This document shows, in pieces, positions 5,066 to 11,949 of a stretch of DNA of 41,094 bases. Under the pieces are notes generated by a model. It did no database searches. It worked only from the letters and a program-made list of their open reading frames with translations, and was not told where the DNA came from. Made by a program: the position numbers and the translations under genes. The stretch lies in IMG/VR virus record IMGVR_UViG_3300043640_000096, positions 1-41,094 of that record; one strand, written 5' to 3'. The DNA is from a virus. Each line of letters opens with the position of its first letter. Position 1 is the first letter of the stretch.

Positions 5066-6090
5066 TGCCGATCATCACTCTCCAGCGCCGTTCCCGCGAG
5101 CTTGGCCGGATCCGCACGGGCCAGGTCGTCAAGGGCAACAACGGCCGCTCGCGTCCGTCCAAGCTCGACCGCTTCCGGCTCACCAGCCCGTCGAAGGATC
5201 TGCTCGACAAGGTGGCCGCCCTGTACGGCGGCACCGTCGAGGCGTGGACCCCGCAGAACGGCGGCCCCTCCCAATGGGAAGTCGTCACCGAAGCCACCCG
5301 GCTCCCCGTCCTCGTCCCGCCGCAGCCCGTGTCCCAGTACTTCGAGCAGTGGTCCGGCGGTGGCTGCGTCCGCCGCTGCGACGGCGAGCGCGAGCTGCTG
5401 TCCGACCAGCCGTGCCTGTGCTCCGTCGACCCCGCCGAACGCGACTGCAAACCCACCACCCGCCTCAACGTGGTACTGCGCGACGTCGAAGGCATCGGCG
5501 TGTGGCGCCTGGAATCCCACGGCTACTACGCCGCCACCGAACTACCGGAGGTCGCCGAGTTCCTCGCCCGCGCCGCCGGCTACGTCCAAGCGTGGCTCAC
5601 GCTCGAAGAGCGGATCGTCAAGCGCAACGGCGAGACCCGCCGCTTCATGGTCCCCGCCCTCGAAGTAGACATCACCCCGGCCCAGTTGATGGCCGGAGGC
5701 GGCCAGGTCGCCGCGATCGAGTCCTCACCCGGTGCGGCCGTGCCCGCGTTGCCGGCCGCACCGGTGAAGTTGGACATGGACTCGTTCCTCACCGCCGTCG
5801 AGGCAGCCACCACGGTCGCCGACGTACGCGCGCTGTGGAAGGAAGCCGCCGCGTCCGGCGTGCTGGACGAGGACGTGACGGCCGTGCTGAAGGCGAAGGC
5901 CGACCGGCTCGCCGTCCCGGCCGCGGCGTCCGGTGACCCGGACGAGATGTGGCAGCGGGTGCTGCGCAGCGCGCCGGACGGCTGGACCTCGCAGCAGTTG
6001 GAGGAGCACTTCGAGCAGACCGTGGGCGTCGACGCCGGGTCTGCGACTGCCGCCGAGATGGTGGCCTACCTGGAGAAGGTGACGGCATGA
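5065..6090 (+). CDS. phiC31 gp3-like (recombination directionality factor family) protein (341 aa)
   Basis: Start ATG 5065 (TAATG overlap). The N-terminal 210 residues match the phiC31/phiBT1 gp3 type: MPIITLQRR start, RFRLTSPSKDLLDKVA (37-52), YGGTVEAW (54-61), RLNVVLRDVEGIGVWRLESHG (about 133-153) and RFMVPALEVDITPAQL (193-208). Cysteines C101, C105, C117, C119 and C128 suggest a metal site. Residues 215-341 are a linker plus a helical extension absent from the short phage factors. In phiC31 this protein switches a serine integrase to excision. Here the only integrase is a tyrosine enzyme, so a different or broader DNA role is likely; the nuclease neighbour suggests replication or recombination. 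Confidence 0.8.
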   Translation: MPIITLQRRSRELGRIRTGQVVKGNNGRSRPSKLDRFRLTSPSKDLLDKVAALYGGTVEAWTPQNGGPSQWEVVTEATRLPVLVPPQPVSQYFEQWSGGGCVRRCDGERELLSDQPCLCSVDPAERDCKPTTRLNVVLRDVEGIGVWRLESHGYYAATELPEVAEFLARAAGYVQAWLTLEERIVKRNGETRRFMVPALEVDITPAQLMAGGGQVAAIESSPGAAVPALPAAPVKLDMDSFLTAVEAATTVADVRALWKEAAASGVLDEDVTAVLKAKADRLAVPAAASGDPDEMWQRVLRSAPDGWTSQQLEEHFEQTVGVDAGSATAAEMVAYLEKVTA

Positions 6091-6287
6091 CCCACGCACT
6101 CGCGGTCGCCTGGTTCATCATCTCGGCCTGCGTCGCCGAGTCCGGCCTGTCCCCGCTCACCGTGCTCGCCTGCCTGCTGATCACCGGCGGCTGCTTCCTG
6201 GCAGCCGGTGCCCTGTGGCGCATGGAGCGCAACGAGCGGTCCGCCCAGGTTGTCGAGGACGCCACCAGAGAAGAGGTCCAGCTGTGA
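6087..6287 (+). CDS. small two-helix membrane protein (66 aa)
   Basis: ATG overlaps the previous stop (ATGA). Two hydrophobic segments at about 3-18 (HALAVAWFIISACVAE) and 22-44 (SPLTVLACLLITGG...AGALW), then a charged cytoplasmic tail. Unknown function. Ends overlapping a GTG that begins another reading frame. Confidence 0.6.
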   Translation: MTHALAVAWFIISACVAESGLSPLTVLACLLITGGCFLAAGALWRMERNERSAQVVEDATREEVQL

Positions 6288-6462
6288 CCCAGTTGCGCGT
6301 CCGGCCGCTCTACGGACGCCGTGCGCGGCGTGCGGACAGGCCGCCAACGGCATGCTCACCGAAGTTTCCTGGACCCGCGTCTACCACCAGGCCGCCATTC
6401 AGCCCTGCGACATCGGCACGCCACCACGCTGGGCCTCCAAGCTGCGCAAGCAGGACATGTGA
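6250..6462 (+). CDS. small zinc-finger-like protein with unclear start (possible frameshift)
   Basis: Strong coding signal from about 6319 to the TGA at 6460-6462: PCAACGQAANGMLTEVSW then YHQAAIQPCDIGTPPRW, with C-x2-C and a third Cys, like a small zinc ribbon. No in-frame ATG or GTG lies at the expected GTGA junction (6284). The coordinates use a TTG at 6250; alternatives are GTG 6208 or ATG 6352. The GTG at 6284 is in another frame, so a one-base shift near 6310 would join a normally placed start to this frame. The start is therefore uncertain. Confidence 0.45.
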   Translation: MSRTPPEKRSSCDPVARPAALRTPCAACGQAANGMLTEVSWTRVYHQAAIQPCDIGTPPRWASKLRKQDM

Positions 6463-6662
6463 CCGCCCGCCGCCGCCCGTGGGGAGCCTGCCCCACCAGC
6501 AAGATCCGCTGGCGCAACCGCAAGGCAGCGCTCGCAGCGATCGACACCCACCGCAACCGGTGGCGAGGTCCGCGGGAAGCGTTCCCCAACCTGTGGGTCT
6601 ACCGCTGCCCGGCGTGCAAAGGCTGGCACTTCACGTCCAAGCCGCAGGAAGAGGCGTCATGA
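6459..6662 (+). CDS. small CxxC/WH protein (67 aa)
   Basis: GTG start overlapping the previous TGA. Basic N-terminus (TARRRPWG) with Cys11, helical middle, and C-terminal YRCPACKGWHFTSK (about 49-62) with Cys-x2-Cys and a nearby His. Such short CPxCxxWH proteins are widespread in actinophages, without known function; metal binding is likely. Ends overlapping the whiB start (ATGA). Confidence 0.65.
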   Translation: MTARRRPWGACPTSKIRWRNRKAALAAIDTHRNRWRGPREAFPNLWVYRCPACKGWHFTSKPQEEAS

Positions 6663-6979
6663 CCACCACCGAGCCACGCACGCCGCGCGACAGAACCCCG
6701 CGGCTGAGGGAATCGGCCTCGCTCGTCATCCACCGCGTCGACGTGTCCTGGATGGACCGCGCGGCGTGCCGGGACGAGGAACCCGAGCTGTTCTTCACCG
6801 GCGGCGACCACGACATGACCGACCAATGGCGCACGATCGAGGCCCGCTCGGTCTGCCGGCTCTGCCCCGTCCAGGTCGAGTGCCTGCGCTACGCCATCGC
6901 CATCAAGGCCGACGGCGTGTGGGCAGGCACCACACCCCAGCAGCGCAAGGCGCTCGAACCCAAGCAGGCCACCGCATGA
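6659..6979 (+). CDS. WhiB-family transcription regulator (106 aa)
   Basis: WhiB proteins hold a 4Fe-4S cluster and regulate transcription with the main sigma factor in Actinobacteria. The four ligands are Cys37, Cys66, Cys69 and Cys75 (C-x28-C-x2-C-x5-C), and the turn motif GVWAGT is at about 86-91, followed by a basic tail. ATG 6659 overlaps the previous stop. Phage WhiB copies (for example TM4 WhiBTM4) can act as dominant versions of host WhiB2 and can block superinfection; whether this one does is inference. The family strongly supports an actinobacterial host. Confidence 0.93.
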   Translation: MTTTEPRTPRDRTPRLRESASLVIHRVDVSWMDRAACRDEEPELFFTGGDHDMTDQWRTIEARSVCRLCPVQVECLRYAIAIKADGVWAGTTPQQRKALEPKQATA

Positions 6980-7221
6980 CCGGCGACGACCTGACGCAGG
7001 CACTGCTGCCCGCACTCACCGACCTGATCATGGCCGTGCACACCCACGACCGCGACGCCGTCGCCGAGGCGTTCAACGCCGCCTCCGCCGTCACCGGTGA
7101 CCCACTCGCCGCCGCCACACACCTCGCCGTACTCGGCGCGGCACTGGGACGGCCAGACCTGACACTGCGCGTCCAGCTCGGCTGGACCGTGCTCGACCCG
7201 ATGGGAGCGCTCAACGCATGA
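6976..7221 (+). CDS. hypothetical helical protein (81 aa)
   Basis: ATGA overlap with whiB. All-helical Ala/Leu-rich protein (LLPALTDLIMAVHTHDRD, then AATHLAVLGAALGRPD) with no cysteines and no known motif. It lies between WhiB and the replication protein, so it might regulate or assist either; no direct evidence. Confidence 0.6.
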   Translation: MTGDDLTQALLPALTDLIMAVHTHDRDAVAEAFNAASAVTGDPLAAATHLAVLGAALGRPDLTLRVQLGWTVLDPMGALNA

Positions 7222-8024
7222 CCTGGTTCAAGGTGGACGACGCCTTCTACCGTGGCCGCAAGGTCCGGCGGCTCGGCGTCGACCGCATCCCCGCCGTCGG
7301 GGTATGGACGCTGGCCGGCAACTGGGCCGCGGACAACCTGGAGAACAACATCGCCGACGGGTTCGTGCCCTGGGAGATCGTCCAGCAGTGGGACCCGAAA
7401 CGGCGCTACGCCAAGCGCCTCATCGATGTCCACCTGTGGGACGAGGTCGAGCACGAAGGGGAACCGGGCATCCAGTTCCACGACTGGGCCGACTGCAACC
7501 CGACCAAGGAGGACCGGGCCGCCGAGCGGGAAGTGTGGCGCGCCAAGAAGGCGGCACAGCGGGCACGCAAGGAACCATCCGAAGATCCACTGTCCCCAGG
7601 GGACTCCCCCGAGACACCACCAGAGACTCCACCGGAGAGTCCACCAGAGACTCCCGAGGGAGTCCACCAGGGAGTCTCGAAAAGTTCCGGACCCCATTCC
7701 CGTCCCGTCCCGTCCCGTAGTACTGGGTCACCTAGGGGGGTTAGTCACGTAAGTAGCCGCGCGGGCGAAGAACGCCCCCCCGAACGCTGCCCCAAGCACG
7801 CCAACGACACCGATCCGCCGCCCTGCGGAGCCTGCGCCGACGCTCGTCGTGCCGCGGCACGCTGGGACGAGACCCACCACCAAGACGCCAAAGCCGCCGT
7901 CCGGGCCTGCACGCTGTGCGACGGCGACGGCTGGCGCTACATCGACCCAGCCCTCCGCAGCCACGGCCTCCGATCCGGTCCCGGCGCTCGCTGCGACCAC
8001 GTCCGCGAGCCGGTCAACGCATGA
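7218..8024 (+). CDS. replication initiator-like protein with central repeats and C-terminal zinc fingers (268 aa)
   Basis: The N-terminus MTWFKVDDAFYRGRKVRRLG, continuing through VGVWTLAGNWAADN, is the winged-helix-type domain seen in phage replication initiator/replisome-organiser proteins. A basic helix (about 97-118) leads to a Pro/Glu linker with PETP repeats (about 131-147), then a low-complexity Ser/Arg stretch. A C-terminal region carries cysteines C191, C203, C206 and CTLCDGDGW (about 231-239). The linker is encoded by 12-bp direct repeats and a CCCGT run, as in lambda O where the origin lies inside the gene. No helicase loader is visible next to it. Start ATG 7218 overlaps the previous stop. 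Confidence 0.7.
   Translation: MTWFKVDDAFYRGRKVRRLGVDRIPAVGVWTLAGNWAADNLENNIADGFVPWEIVQQWDPKRRYAKRLIDVHLWDEVEHEGEPGIQFHDWADCNPTKEDRAAEREVWRAKKAAQRARKEPSEDPLSPGDSPETPPETPPESPPETPEGVHQGVSKSSGPHSRPVPSRSTGSPRGVSHVSSRAGEERPPERCPKHANDTDPPPCGACADARRAAARWDETHHQDAKAAVRACTLCDGDGWRYIDPALRSHGLRSGPGARCDHVREPVNA
7611..7679. repeat. 12-bp iteron-like direct repeats, candidate replication origin
   Basis: Units spaced 12 bp apart: GAGACACCACCA (7611), GAGACTCCACCG (7623), GAGAGTCCACCA (7635), GAGACTCCCGAG (7647), then GGGAGTCCACCA (7658) and GGGAGTCTCG (7670). The core is (G)AG-A/G-GTCC or ACTCC. They lie in frame in the middle of the replication protein gene, just before a CCCGT repeat and a locally less GC-rich stretch. 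Confidence 0.5.
7699..7718. repeat. four tandem CCCGT pentamers beside the iterons
   Basis: CCCGT repeated four times without interruption. Downstream (about 7715-7760) the gene uses codons rare elsewhere in this phage (AGT, ACT, TCA, CCT, GTA), the sort of compositional break expected for a DNA element rather than a conserved protein segment. Together with the iterons this is a plausible origin core. Confidence 0.45.
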
Positions 8025-8218
8025 CCGACCGCCGCCTGCACGCCGTCCCGGCCACCGTCGCCGAAGACCTCGCCGCCCAAGACGCCTCACTCGACGAGAA
8101 GTGCCCGCGGTGCGGCGCCGAACGCGACGCCTACTGCGTCAACGACCAGACCGGCCAGCACCTGCACAACCGCACCAGCCACTGGCAACGACTACCCACC
8201 ACCAAGGAGCGCTCATGA
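8021..8218 (+). CDS. small zinc-finger protein (65 aa)
   Basis: ATGA overlap. KCPRCGAERDAYCVN (27-41) with Cys28, Cys31 and Cys39, followed by LHNRTSHWQR giving histidines. This CPxCGA...C...H layout matches a common actinobacterial small zinc-finger family of unknown role. Possibly a DNA-binding accessory in replication, judging only by neighbours. Confidence 0.7.
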   Translation: MTDRRLHAVPATVAEDLAAQDASLDEKCPRCGAERDAYCVNDQTGQHLHNRTSHWQRLPTTKERS

Positions 8219-8922
8219 TCCGCATCCCCACCCGCGACCTCGTCGGCCTGCTCACCGACCTCGCGCTCACCGCCGCCGACCCGGCCACCGCCGGAGCCAC
8301 AGCCGGCGTGCTGCTGCACACGGCCCGCGGCTACCTCGGCGGCTCGCCCGGCCAGGTCGATCTGTTCGTCGGCACCTCGACGGACGGCGTGATCCTGGGC
8401 CACGCACACATCGCGTGCTCCGGTCAGGACGAGCCGATGCTGTGGCCCATCGCCGCCGTCAAGGACGTCATCGCCGTGCTCAAGCCGAAAGCGAAGATCG
8501 ACGACCACGTCACCGAGATCACCCGCGAAGGCGACGACATCACGCTCGCCGAGGACCCGGACCTGTTCGGCGAAGGCGCCCGGTTCACCTTCGGCGGCCT
8601 CGACCCGGTGGAGTGGCCCACCGAGGACGCGCGGCAGATGCTCGCCGAGATCAGCATGTCGCCGCCCGAAGGCAGCCAGCCACCAGCGCCGCGCATCGAC
8701 TTCCTGGCCGCCCGCCTCACGCCGTTCCTGTCGATCGCCTCGCGTCGCAAGGAGATCCTGCAGACGTTCCGCTACCACCAGCGGCTGCCGATGAGCGTGC
8801 AGATCGGCGACCACTACCGCGGCGTCGTCAACCCGTTCAGGTTCAACGACGAGAAGCCGACCGCCGGTTACGCGCCCTCGGGCGACGTGTTCCCGCTCGT
8901 GCTCGACGGCGTGCCCGCGTGA
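8215..8922 (+). CDS. hypothetical protein, possible sliding-clamp-like (235 aa)
   Basis: ATGA overlap. N-terminal MIRIPTRDLVGLLTDLALTA, the segment VDLFVGTSTDGVILGHA (48-64) and a C-terminal beta-rich part resemble the repeated fold of DnaN-type clamps in arrangement only; no diagnostic motif is conserved enough to be sure. Residues 70-160 include an acidic region (EDPDLFGEGARF). It sits between the replication protein and RusA, so a replication role is likely. The clamp call is tentative. Confidence 0.45.
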   Translation: MIRIPTRDLVGLLTDLALTAADPATAGATAGVLLHTARGYLGGSPGQVDLFVGTSTDGVILGHAHIACSGQDEPMLWPIAAVKDVIAVLKPKAKIDDHVTEITREGDDITLAEDPDLFGEGARFTFGGLDPVEWPTEDARQMLAEISMSPPEGSQPPAPRIDFLAARLTPFLSIASRRKEILQTFRYHQRLPMSVQIGDHYRGVVNPFRFNDEKPTAGYAPSGDVFPLVLDGVPA

Positions 8923-9404
8923 GCGCCGAACCCCTGCCGCTCGCCCTGGCCACGGACGCGCTCGTCGTGTTCGTGGCCGGGCGGCCGGCCCCGCAGGGCA
9001 GCAAGCACGCCCGCCCGATCTACCGCGGCCGCGGCGACGCTCGCGAGTTCACGGGCAAGGTGGCGCAGGTCGAGTCCAGCAAGAACGTCGGCACCTGGCG
9101 CGACGACGTACGCACCGCGCTGCTCGACGAGCACGGCCAGCCCCGGTGCGTGCTCGGCGATATGCCCACCGGCGTCCGCCTGGAGTTCGTCATGCCCCGC
9201 CCGACCAGCACGCCCAAGCGATCCACGCCCGCAGCCATCCGCAAGCCGGACCTCGACAAGCTGGTCCGCGCCGTGTTCGACGCGATCACCAGTTCCGGCT
9301 GCATCGCCGACGACGCCCGCATCGTCCAGCTCAACGCCTCCAAGCGGCTGGCGGAGCTGGGTGAGACCGCCGGCTGCCACATCCGGATCGAGGCGCTGGC
9401 CTGA
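8919..9404 (+). CDS. RusA-family Holliday junction resolvase (161 aa)
   Basis: Cleaves four-way DNA junctions as a Mg-dependent dimer. The family signature is clear: KPDLDKLVRAVFDAI (109-123) with Asp111 and Asp113, then IADDARIVQLNASKR (129-143) with Asp131, Asp132 and Lys142. An N-terminal beta strand with PAPQGSKHARP (24-33) is also typical. GTG start overlaps the previous stop (GTGA). It is the last gene of the first early operon and is followed by a perfect palindrome. Confidence 0.9.
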   Translation: MSAEPLPLALATDALVVFVAGRPAPQGSKHARPIYRGRGDAREFTGKVAQVESSKNVGTWRDDVRTALLDEHGQPRCVLGDMPTGVRLEFVMPRPTSTPKRSTPAAIRKPDLDKLVRAVFDAITSSGCIADDARIVQLNASKRLAELGETAGCHIRIEALA

Positions 9405-9430
9405 CCCGACGCGGAGATTCAACCCCGAAG

Positions 9431-9450
9431 CAACCCGTTGCAACGGGTTG
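9431..9450. terminator. perfect 20-bp palindrome between the two early operons
   Basis: CAACCCGTTG followed directly by its reverse complement. As RNA it would form a stem with almost no loop, so it may be a protein-binding site rather than a terminator. It sits 10 bp upstream of the -35 of the next promoter and 26 bp past the RusA stop, so either role is possible. Confidence 0.5.
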
Positions 9451-9460
9451 AGGCTAACGC

Positions 9461-9492
9461 TTGACTCTTGAGATGTGCTCAAGTATCTTGAG
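9461..9492 (+). promoter_or_regulatory. second early promoter with the same operator
   Basis: -35 TTGACT (9461-9466), a 17-bp spacer bounded by CTTGAG (9467-9472) and CTCAAG (9478-9483), -10 TATCTT (9484-9489) and a further CTTGAG (9487-9492). 28 of 32 positions equal the element at 2880-2911, with identical spacing. Unlike the first copy, transcription would start about 25 bp upstream of the ATG (9521), which has a GAGGGAG ribosome-binding site. Confidence 0.8.
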
Positions 9493-9520
9493 AGGCACAC
9501 CAAGAGCGAGGGAGCACCAG

Positions 9521-9769
9521 ATGACCACCACCATCCTCAGCCGCGAGTTCATCGAGGCGTTCGGCGACGACGACATGACTGACGCCGAGATCCGCGAGTT
9601 CTGCGTCGGCAACTCCCACGCACTGGTGGTCGCGGAGTACTCGTCCACGTCGGCCCGCTGCGCCTGCGGTTCGACGCTGACGCTGCTGGCCAACGGCCGC
9701 TGGGTGCATGGCAGCACCAAGAGAGTCGCGTGCCCGCCCTACGAGTGCGAGTGCGGCCGTCGCCACTGA
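9521..9769 (+). CDS. small Cys-rich protein (82 aa), first gene of second early operon
   Basis: ATG 9521 with ribosome-binding site GAGGGAG. The N-terminal 35 residues are helical and acidic (DDDMTDAEIREF). The C-terminal half is a zinc-ribbon-like domain with CACG (47-50) and CECG near the end. Unknown function. As the first gene under the repeated repressor-type promoter, it would be made together with the Cro-like protein. Confidence 0.7.
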   Translation: MTTTILSREFIEAFGDDDMTDAEIREFCVGNSHALVVAEYSSTSARCACGSTLTLLANGRWVHGSTKRVACPPYECECGRRH

Positions 9770-9848
9770 CCACCCGCCTGGACGAAACCGCGTGAGCGGT
9801 CGCCGGAACAGAGGCCGGCCTGACGAGTCCCGAACCGAGGAGCCCCCG

Positions 9849-10070
9849 ATGACCATCTCCTGGACCCGCAACGCGGACGGCACCGGGACCACCACTCACG
9901 CCGACGTGCCCGCGGCGCCCATCCCCAACCCGGCCCGTGTCGAGGTCCGCGAGTCGCCCCGCGAGACCGCTGCCCGTCTGCTGGCCGACCACCGCACCGC
10001 CTGCATCCACGCCAAGGACGACGGGCCCTTCGACCCCCGCGACGACGAGCCCACCGACTACGAGAAGTAG
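9849..10070 (+). CDS. hypothetical protein (73 aa)
   Basis: ATG 9849 with GAGGAG 7 nt upstream. An in-frame GTG at 9792 would add 19 residues but lacks such a site. N-terminal Thr-rich strand region, then a helix with RETAARLLADHRTACIHAKD (about 38-57) and an acidic end. Not recognised. Confidence 0.6.
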   Translation: MTISWTRNADGTGTTTHADVPAAPIPNPARVEVRESPRETAARLLADHRTACIHAKDDGPFDPRDDEPTDYEK

Positions 10071-10077
10071 GAGCGAC

Positions 10078-10416
10078 ATGACCACCGACGGCTTCGACAG
10101 GCCGACCGACGTGACCGAACTCGACCTCGCGTTCCCCGGCGCCATCCGCGCCTTGATGCCTCCGTACTACGACATCCCGAAGGACTTCCGGGGCGGCCTG
10201 AGTGGATCCGGCGACGCCAAGCCGTGGCGGCAGTTGCAGGCGGAGTGGATGTTCGTCGGCATTACGAAGGACGCCGTGACGCCCAAGACGGGCATCGACG
10301 TCAACAAGGCGTGGCAGCACCTGTCGTGTGTGCAGCGCTCGTTCGAGCCGAAGCACCAGCACAAGGAAGCGGCTGTGGCGTGGCTGATGTCGCGCTGGTT
10401 CGACCTGACCACCTGA
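10078..10416 (+). CDS. hypothetical protein (112 aa)
   Basis: ATG 10078 after TAGGAG. Conserved-looking core: AWQHLSCVQRSFEPKHQHKE (about 80-99), then AVAWLMSRWF at the C-terminus. The residue mix suggests a folded globular protein, but no family is recognised. Confidence 0.6.
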   Translation: MTTDGFDRPTDVTELDLAFPGAIRALMPPYYDIPKDFRGGLSGSGDAKPWRQLQAEWMFVGITKDAVTPKTGIDVNKAWQHLSCVQRSFEPKHQHKEAAVAWLMSRWFDLTT

Positions 10417-10452
10417 CCCCCTGACCACTCGCACCACCGAAGGGACCACCCG

Positions 10453-10794
10453 ATGAGCGCCGCCACCCTGCCCACTCTCGCCGAGCACATCGACGAGCAC
10501 GACCTGTCGTGGGCCCACATCCACGACCACCACAGCAAGCTCGCGGTTCAACTGTCCGACGGCGCATTCGAGGACCTGGCCCGCTGGGCCGTGACGTTCG
10601 AGGCGGACGCGATGTGGAGGGTCGGAGACTTCCGCGGAGAAGCGGACGGCTGCTGGCATGTGCACGCCATCGGCAGCGTGGACGGCGACCTGGAGGTGTG
10701 GTGCGCGGTGCCCGCCGACTTCGCTCCGAACGCCGAGGCCCTGGAGCAGCGGCTGAGGATGGCCGCGACCGCCGCCGACCTCGCCGCCCGCTGA
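10453..10794 (+). CDS. hypothetical protein (113 aa)
   Basis: ATG 10453, ribosome-binding site GAAGGGA 9 nt upstream. Alternating strands and helices with His-rich HIHDHHSKLAVQLSD (about 22-36) and a Trp-rich middle (MWRVGDFRGEADGCWHVHAIG). Not assigned to a family. Confidence 0.6.
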   Translation: MSAATLPTLAEHIDEHDLSWAHIHDHHSKLAVQLSDGAFEDLARWAVTFEADAMWRVGDFRGEADGCWHVHAIGSVDGDLEVWCAVPADFAPNAEALEQRLRMAATAADLAAR

Positions 10795-10811
10795 CCCGAG
10801 AGGACACCCCG

Positions 10812-11231
10812 ATGAGCGACAACCGCAGCCTCGCCGAATCCGCCCAGCGCGCGCGTGACGCCAGCCGGATCGCTGAGCAACTCACGCCGCCGACAGTGGC
10901 CAGCTTCGTCGCAGGCACCCTGCGCCGCTACGCGAACGCGCTGGACAACGGCCACGGCCAGGGAAGCCACCTGTGGGAGCCGATGGTGGACGACCTGCTG
11001 GCTGGCGGCGAGGACGGCGACAAGCCGCACACCGACAACGACGGACCGCGCGTCCTGCGTGACCGCGACGGCAACCTGTGGACGGTCGTGTTGCCCACCG
11101 TCGTCAGCCTGCGTGAGTACCACGGCGAGACGCCATCGGTGTCCATGCAGGTGAACATCGAGGAAGTGCGCAAGCACTACGGCCCGCTGTCCGAGGTTCC
11201 CGCTGCTGTGTCCCCGGCAGGTGAGCGGTGA
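10812..11231 (+). CDS. hypothetical protein (139 aa)
   Basis: ATG 10812 with GAGAGGA ribosome-binding site. The helical N-terminal half (ARDASRIAEQLTPPTVASF) is followed by a strand-rich part with VLRDRDGNLWTVVLPTVV. No catalytic motif visible. Its TGA overlaps the next GTG. Confidence 0.6.
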   Translation: MSDNRSLAESAQRARDASRIAEQLTPPTVASFVAGTLRRYANALDNGHGQGSHLWEPMVDDLLAGGEDGDKPHTDNDGPRVLRDRDGNLWTVVLPTVVSLREYHGETPSVSMQVNIEEVRKHYGPLSEVPAAVSPAGER

Positions 11232-11455
11232 GCCGCCGCCGTATCGAGCGCCTGCGCTGGCGCATCGCCCGCCTCATCAACGCGCTCCCTGGCCCGCTCG
11301 CGCAGTGCTGGCCGCCCCTGTGGTCGTGGGTCCAGGACGGGCCCACCGACGGCAATCGGCTGCCGTGGGCCCGCGTGTCCCCGTACTGCCGACAGGACCG
11401 CGACGAGATCGGCCTCTGCTACTGCGGCAAGTTGCGCGCCCAGTCCACCCGCTGA
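11228..11455 (+). CDS. small basic protein with C-terminal CYCGK (75 aa)
   Basis: GTGA overlap with the previous gene. Arg-rich N-terminus (SRRRIERLRWRIARL), Trp-rich centre and a C-terminal short cysteine motif (LCYCGKLR) with one more Cys at about 54. The basic helix suggests nucleic-acid binding. Not recognised. Confidence 0.55.
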   Translation: MSRRRIERLRWRIARLINALPGPLAQCWPPLWSWVQDGPTDGNRLPWARVSPYCRQDRDEIGLCYCGKLRAQSTR

Positions 11456-11516
11456 CCACCTGTCCGGCGAGGCCCCGCACCCCGGCCCCGCCACCCCGAC
11501 ACGACAAAGGAACGAC

Positions 11517-11906
11517 ATGACGACTATCGAGACCATCCGCGACTGGCTCATGACGATGGGCGGCAACCGGTCCATCGGCAACGACGACACATACGAGAAC
11601 AGCGAGAACGCCGAGGAGGCCCTGCGCGCCGTCGCCGACCTCCACGCCGAGGTCCGCATCTTCGACGAGTGCGAACACGAGCACACCGAGGACGACGTCA
11701 AGGCCGGTCGCGCGTTCAACGTCTCCGAGGTCGGCTACGTCTGCCAGGACGGCTACCGCTACTCGATCTGCCGCGAGTGCTGCCGAGACGGCGACTACCA
11801 GACCGAGGGCTGCGCCACCTACCACGAGCACACCGCCGACGGGCCGCAGTGCCCGACTGTGCACGCCATCGCCCAGAAGCTGCAGATCGTGCCCGTCCCC
11901 GCCTGA
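11517..11906 (+). CDS. Cys/His-rich protein (129 aa)
   Basis: ATG 11517 with AAAGGAA ribosome-binding site. Seven cysteines (52, 76, 85, 88, 89, 99, 112) and several histidines (54, 56, 103, 105, 116) point to one or two zinc sites; SICRECCRDGDY is the densest part. Acidic N-terminal helix. No family recognised. Confidence 0.6.
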   Translation: MTTIETIRDWLMTMGGNRSIGNDDTYENSENAEEALRAVADLHAEVRIFDECEHEHTEDDVKAGRAFNVSEVGYVCQDGYRYSICRECCRDGDYQTEGCATYHEHTADGPQCPTVHAIAQKLQIVPVPA

Positions 11907-11949
11907 CCCCCGTCTCACCTGACCCACCCCGAACCTGGAGGACCGCGGC

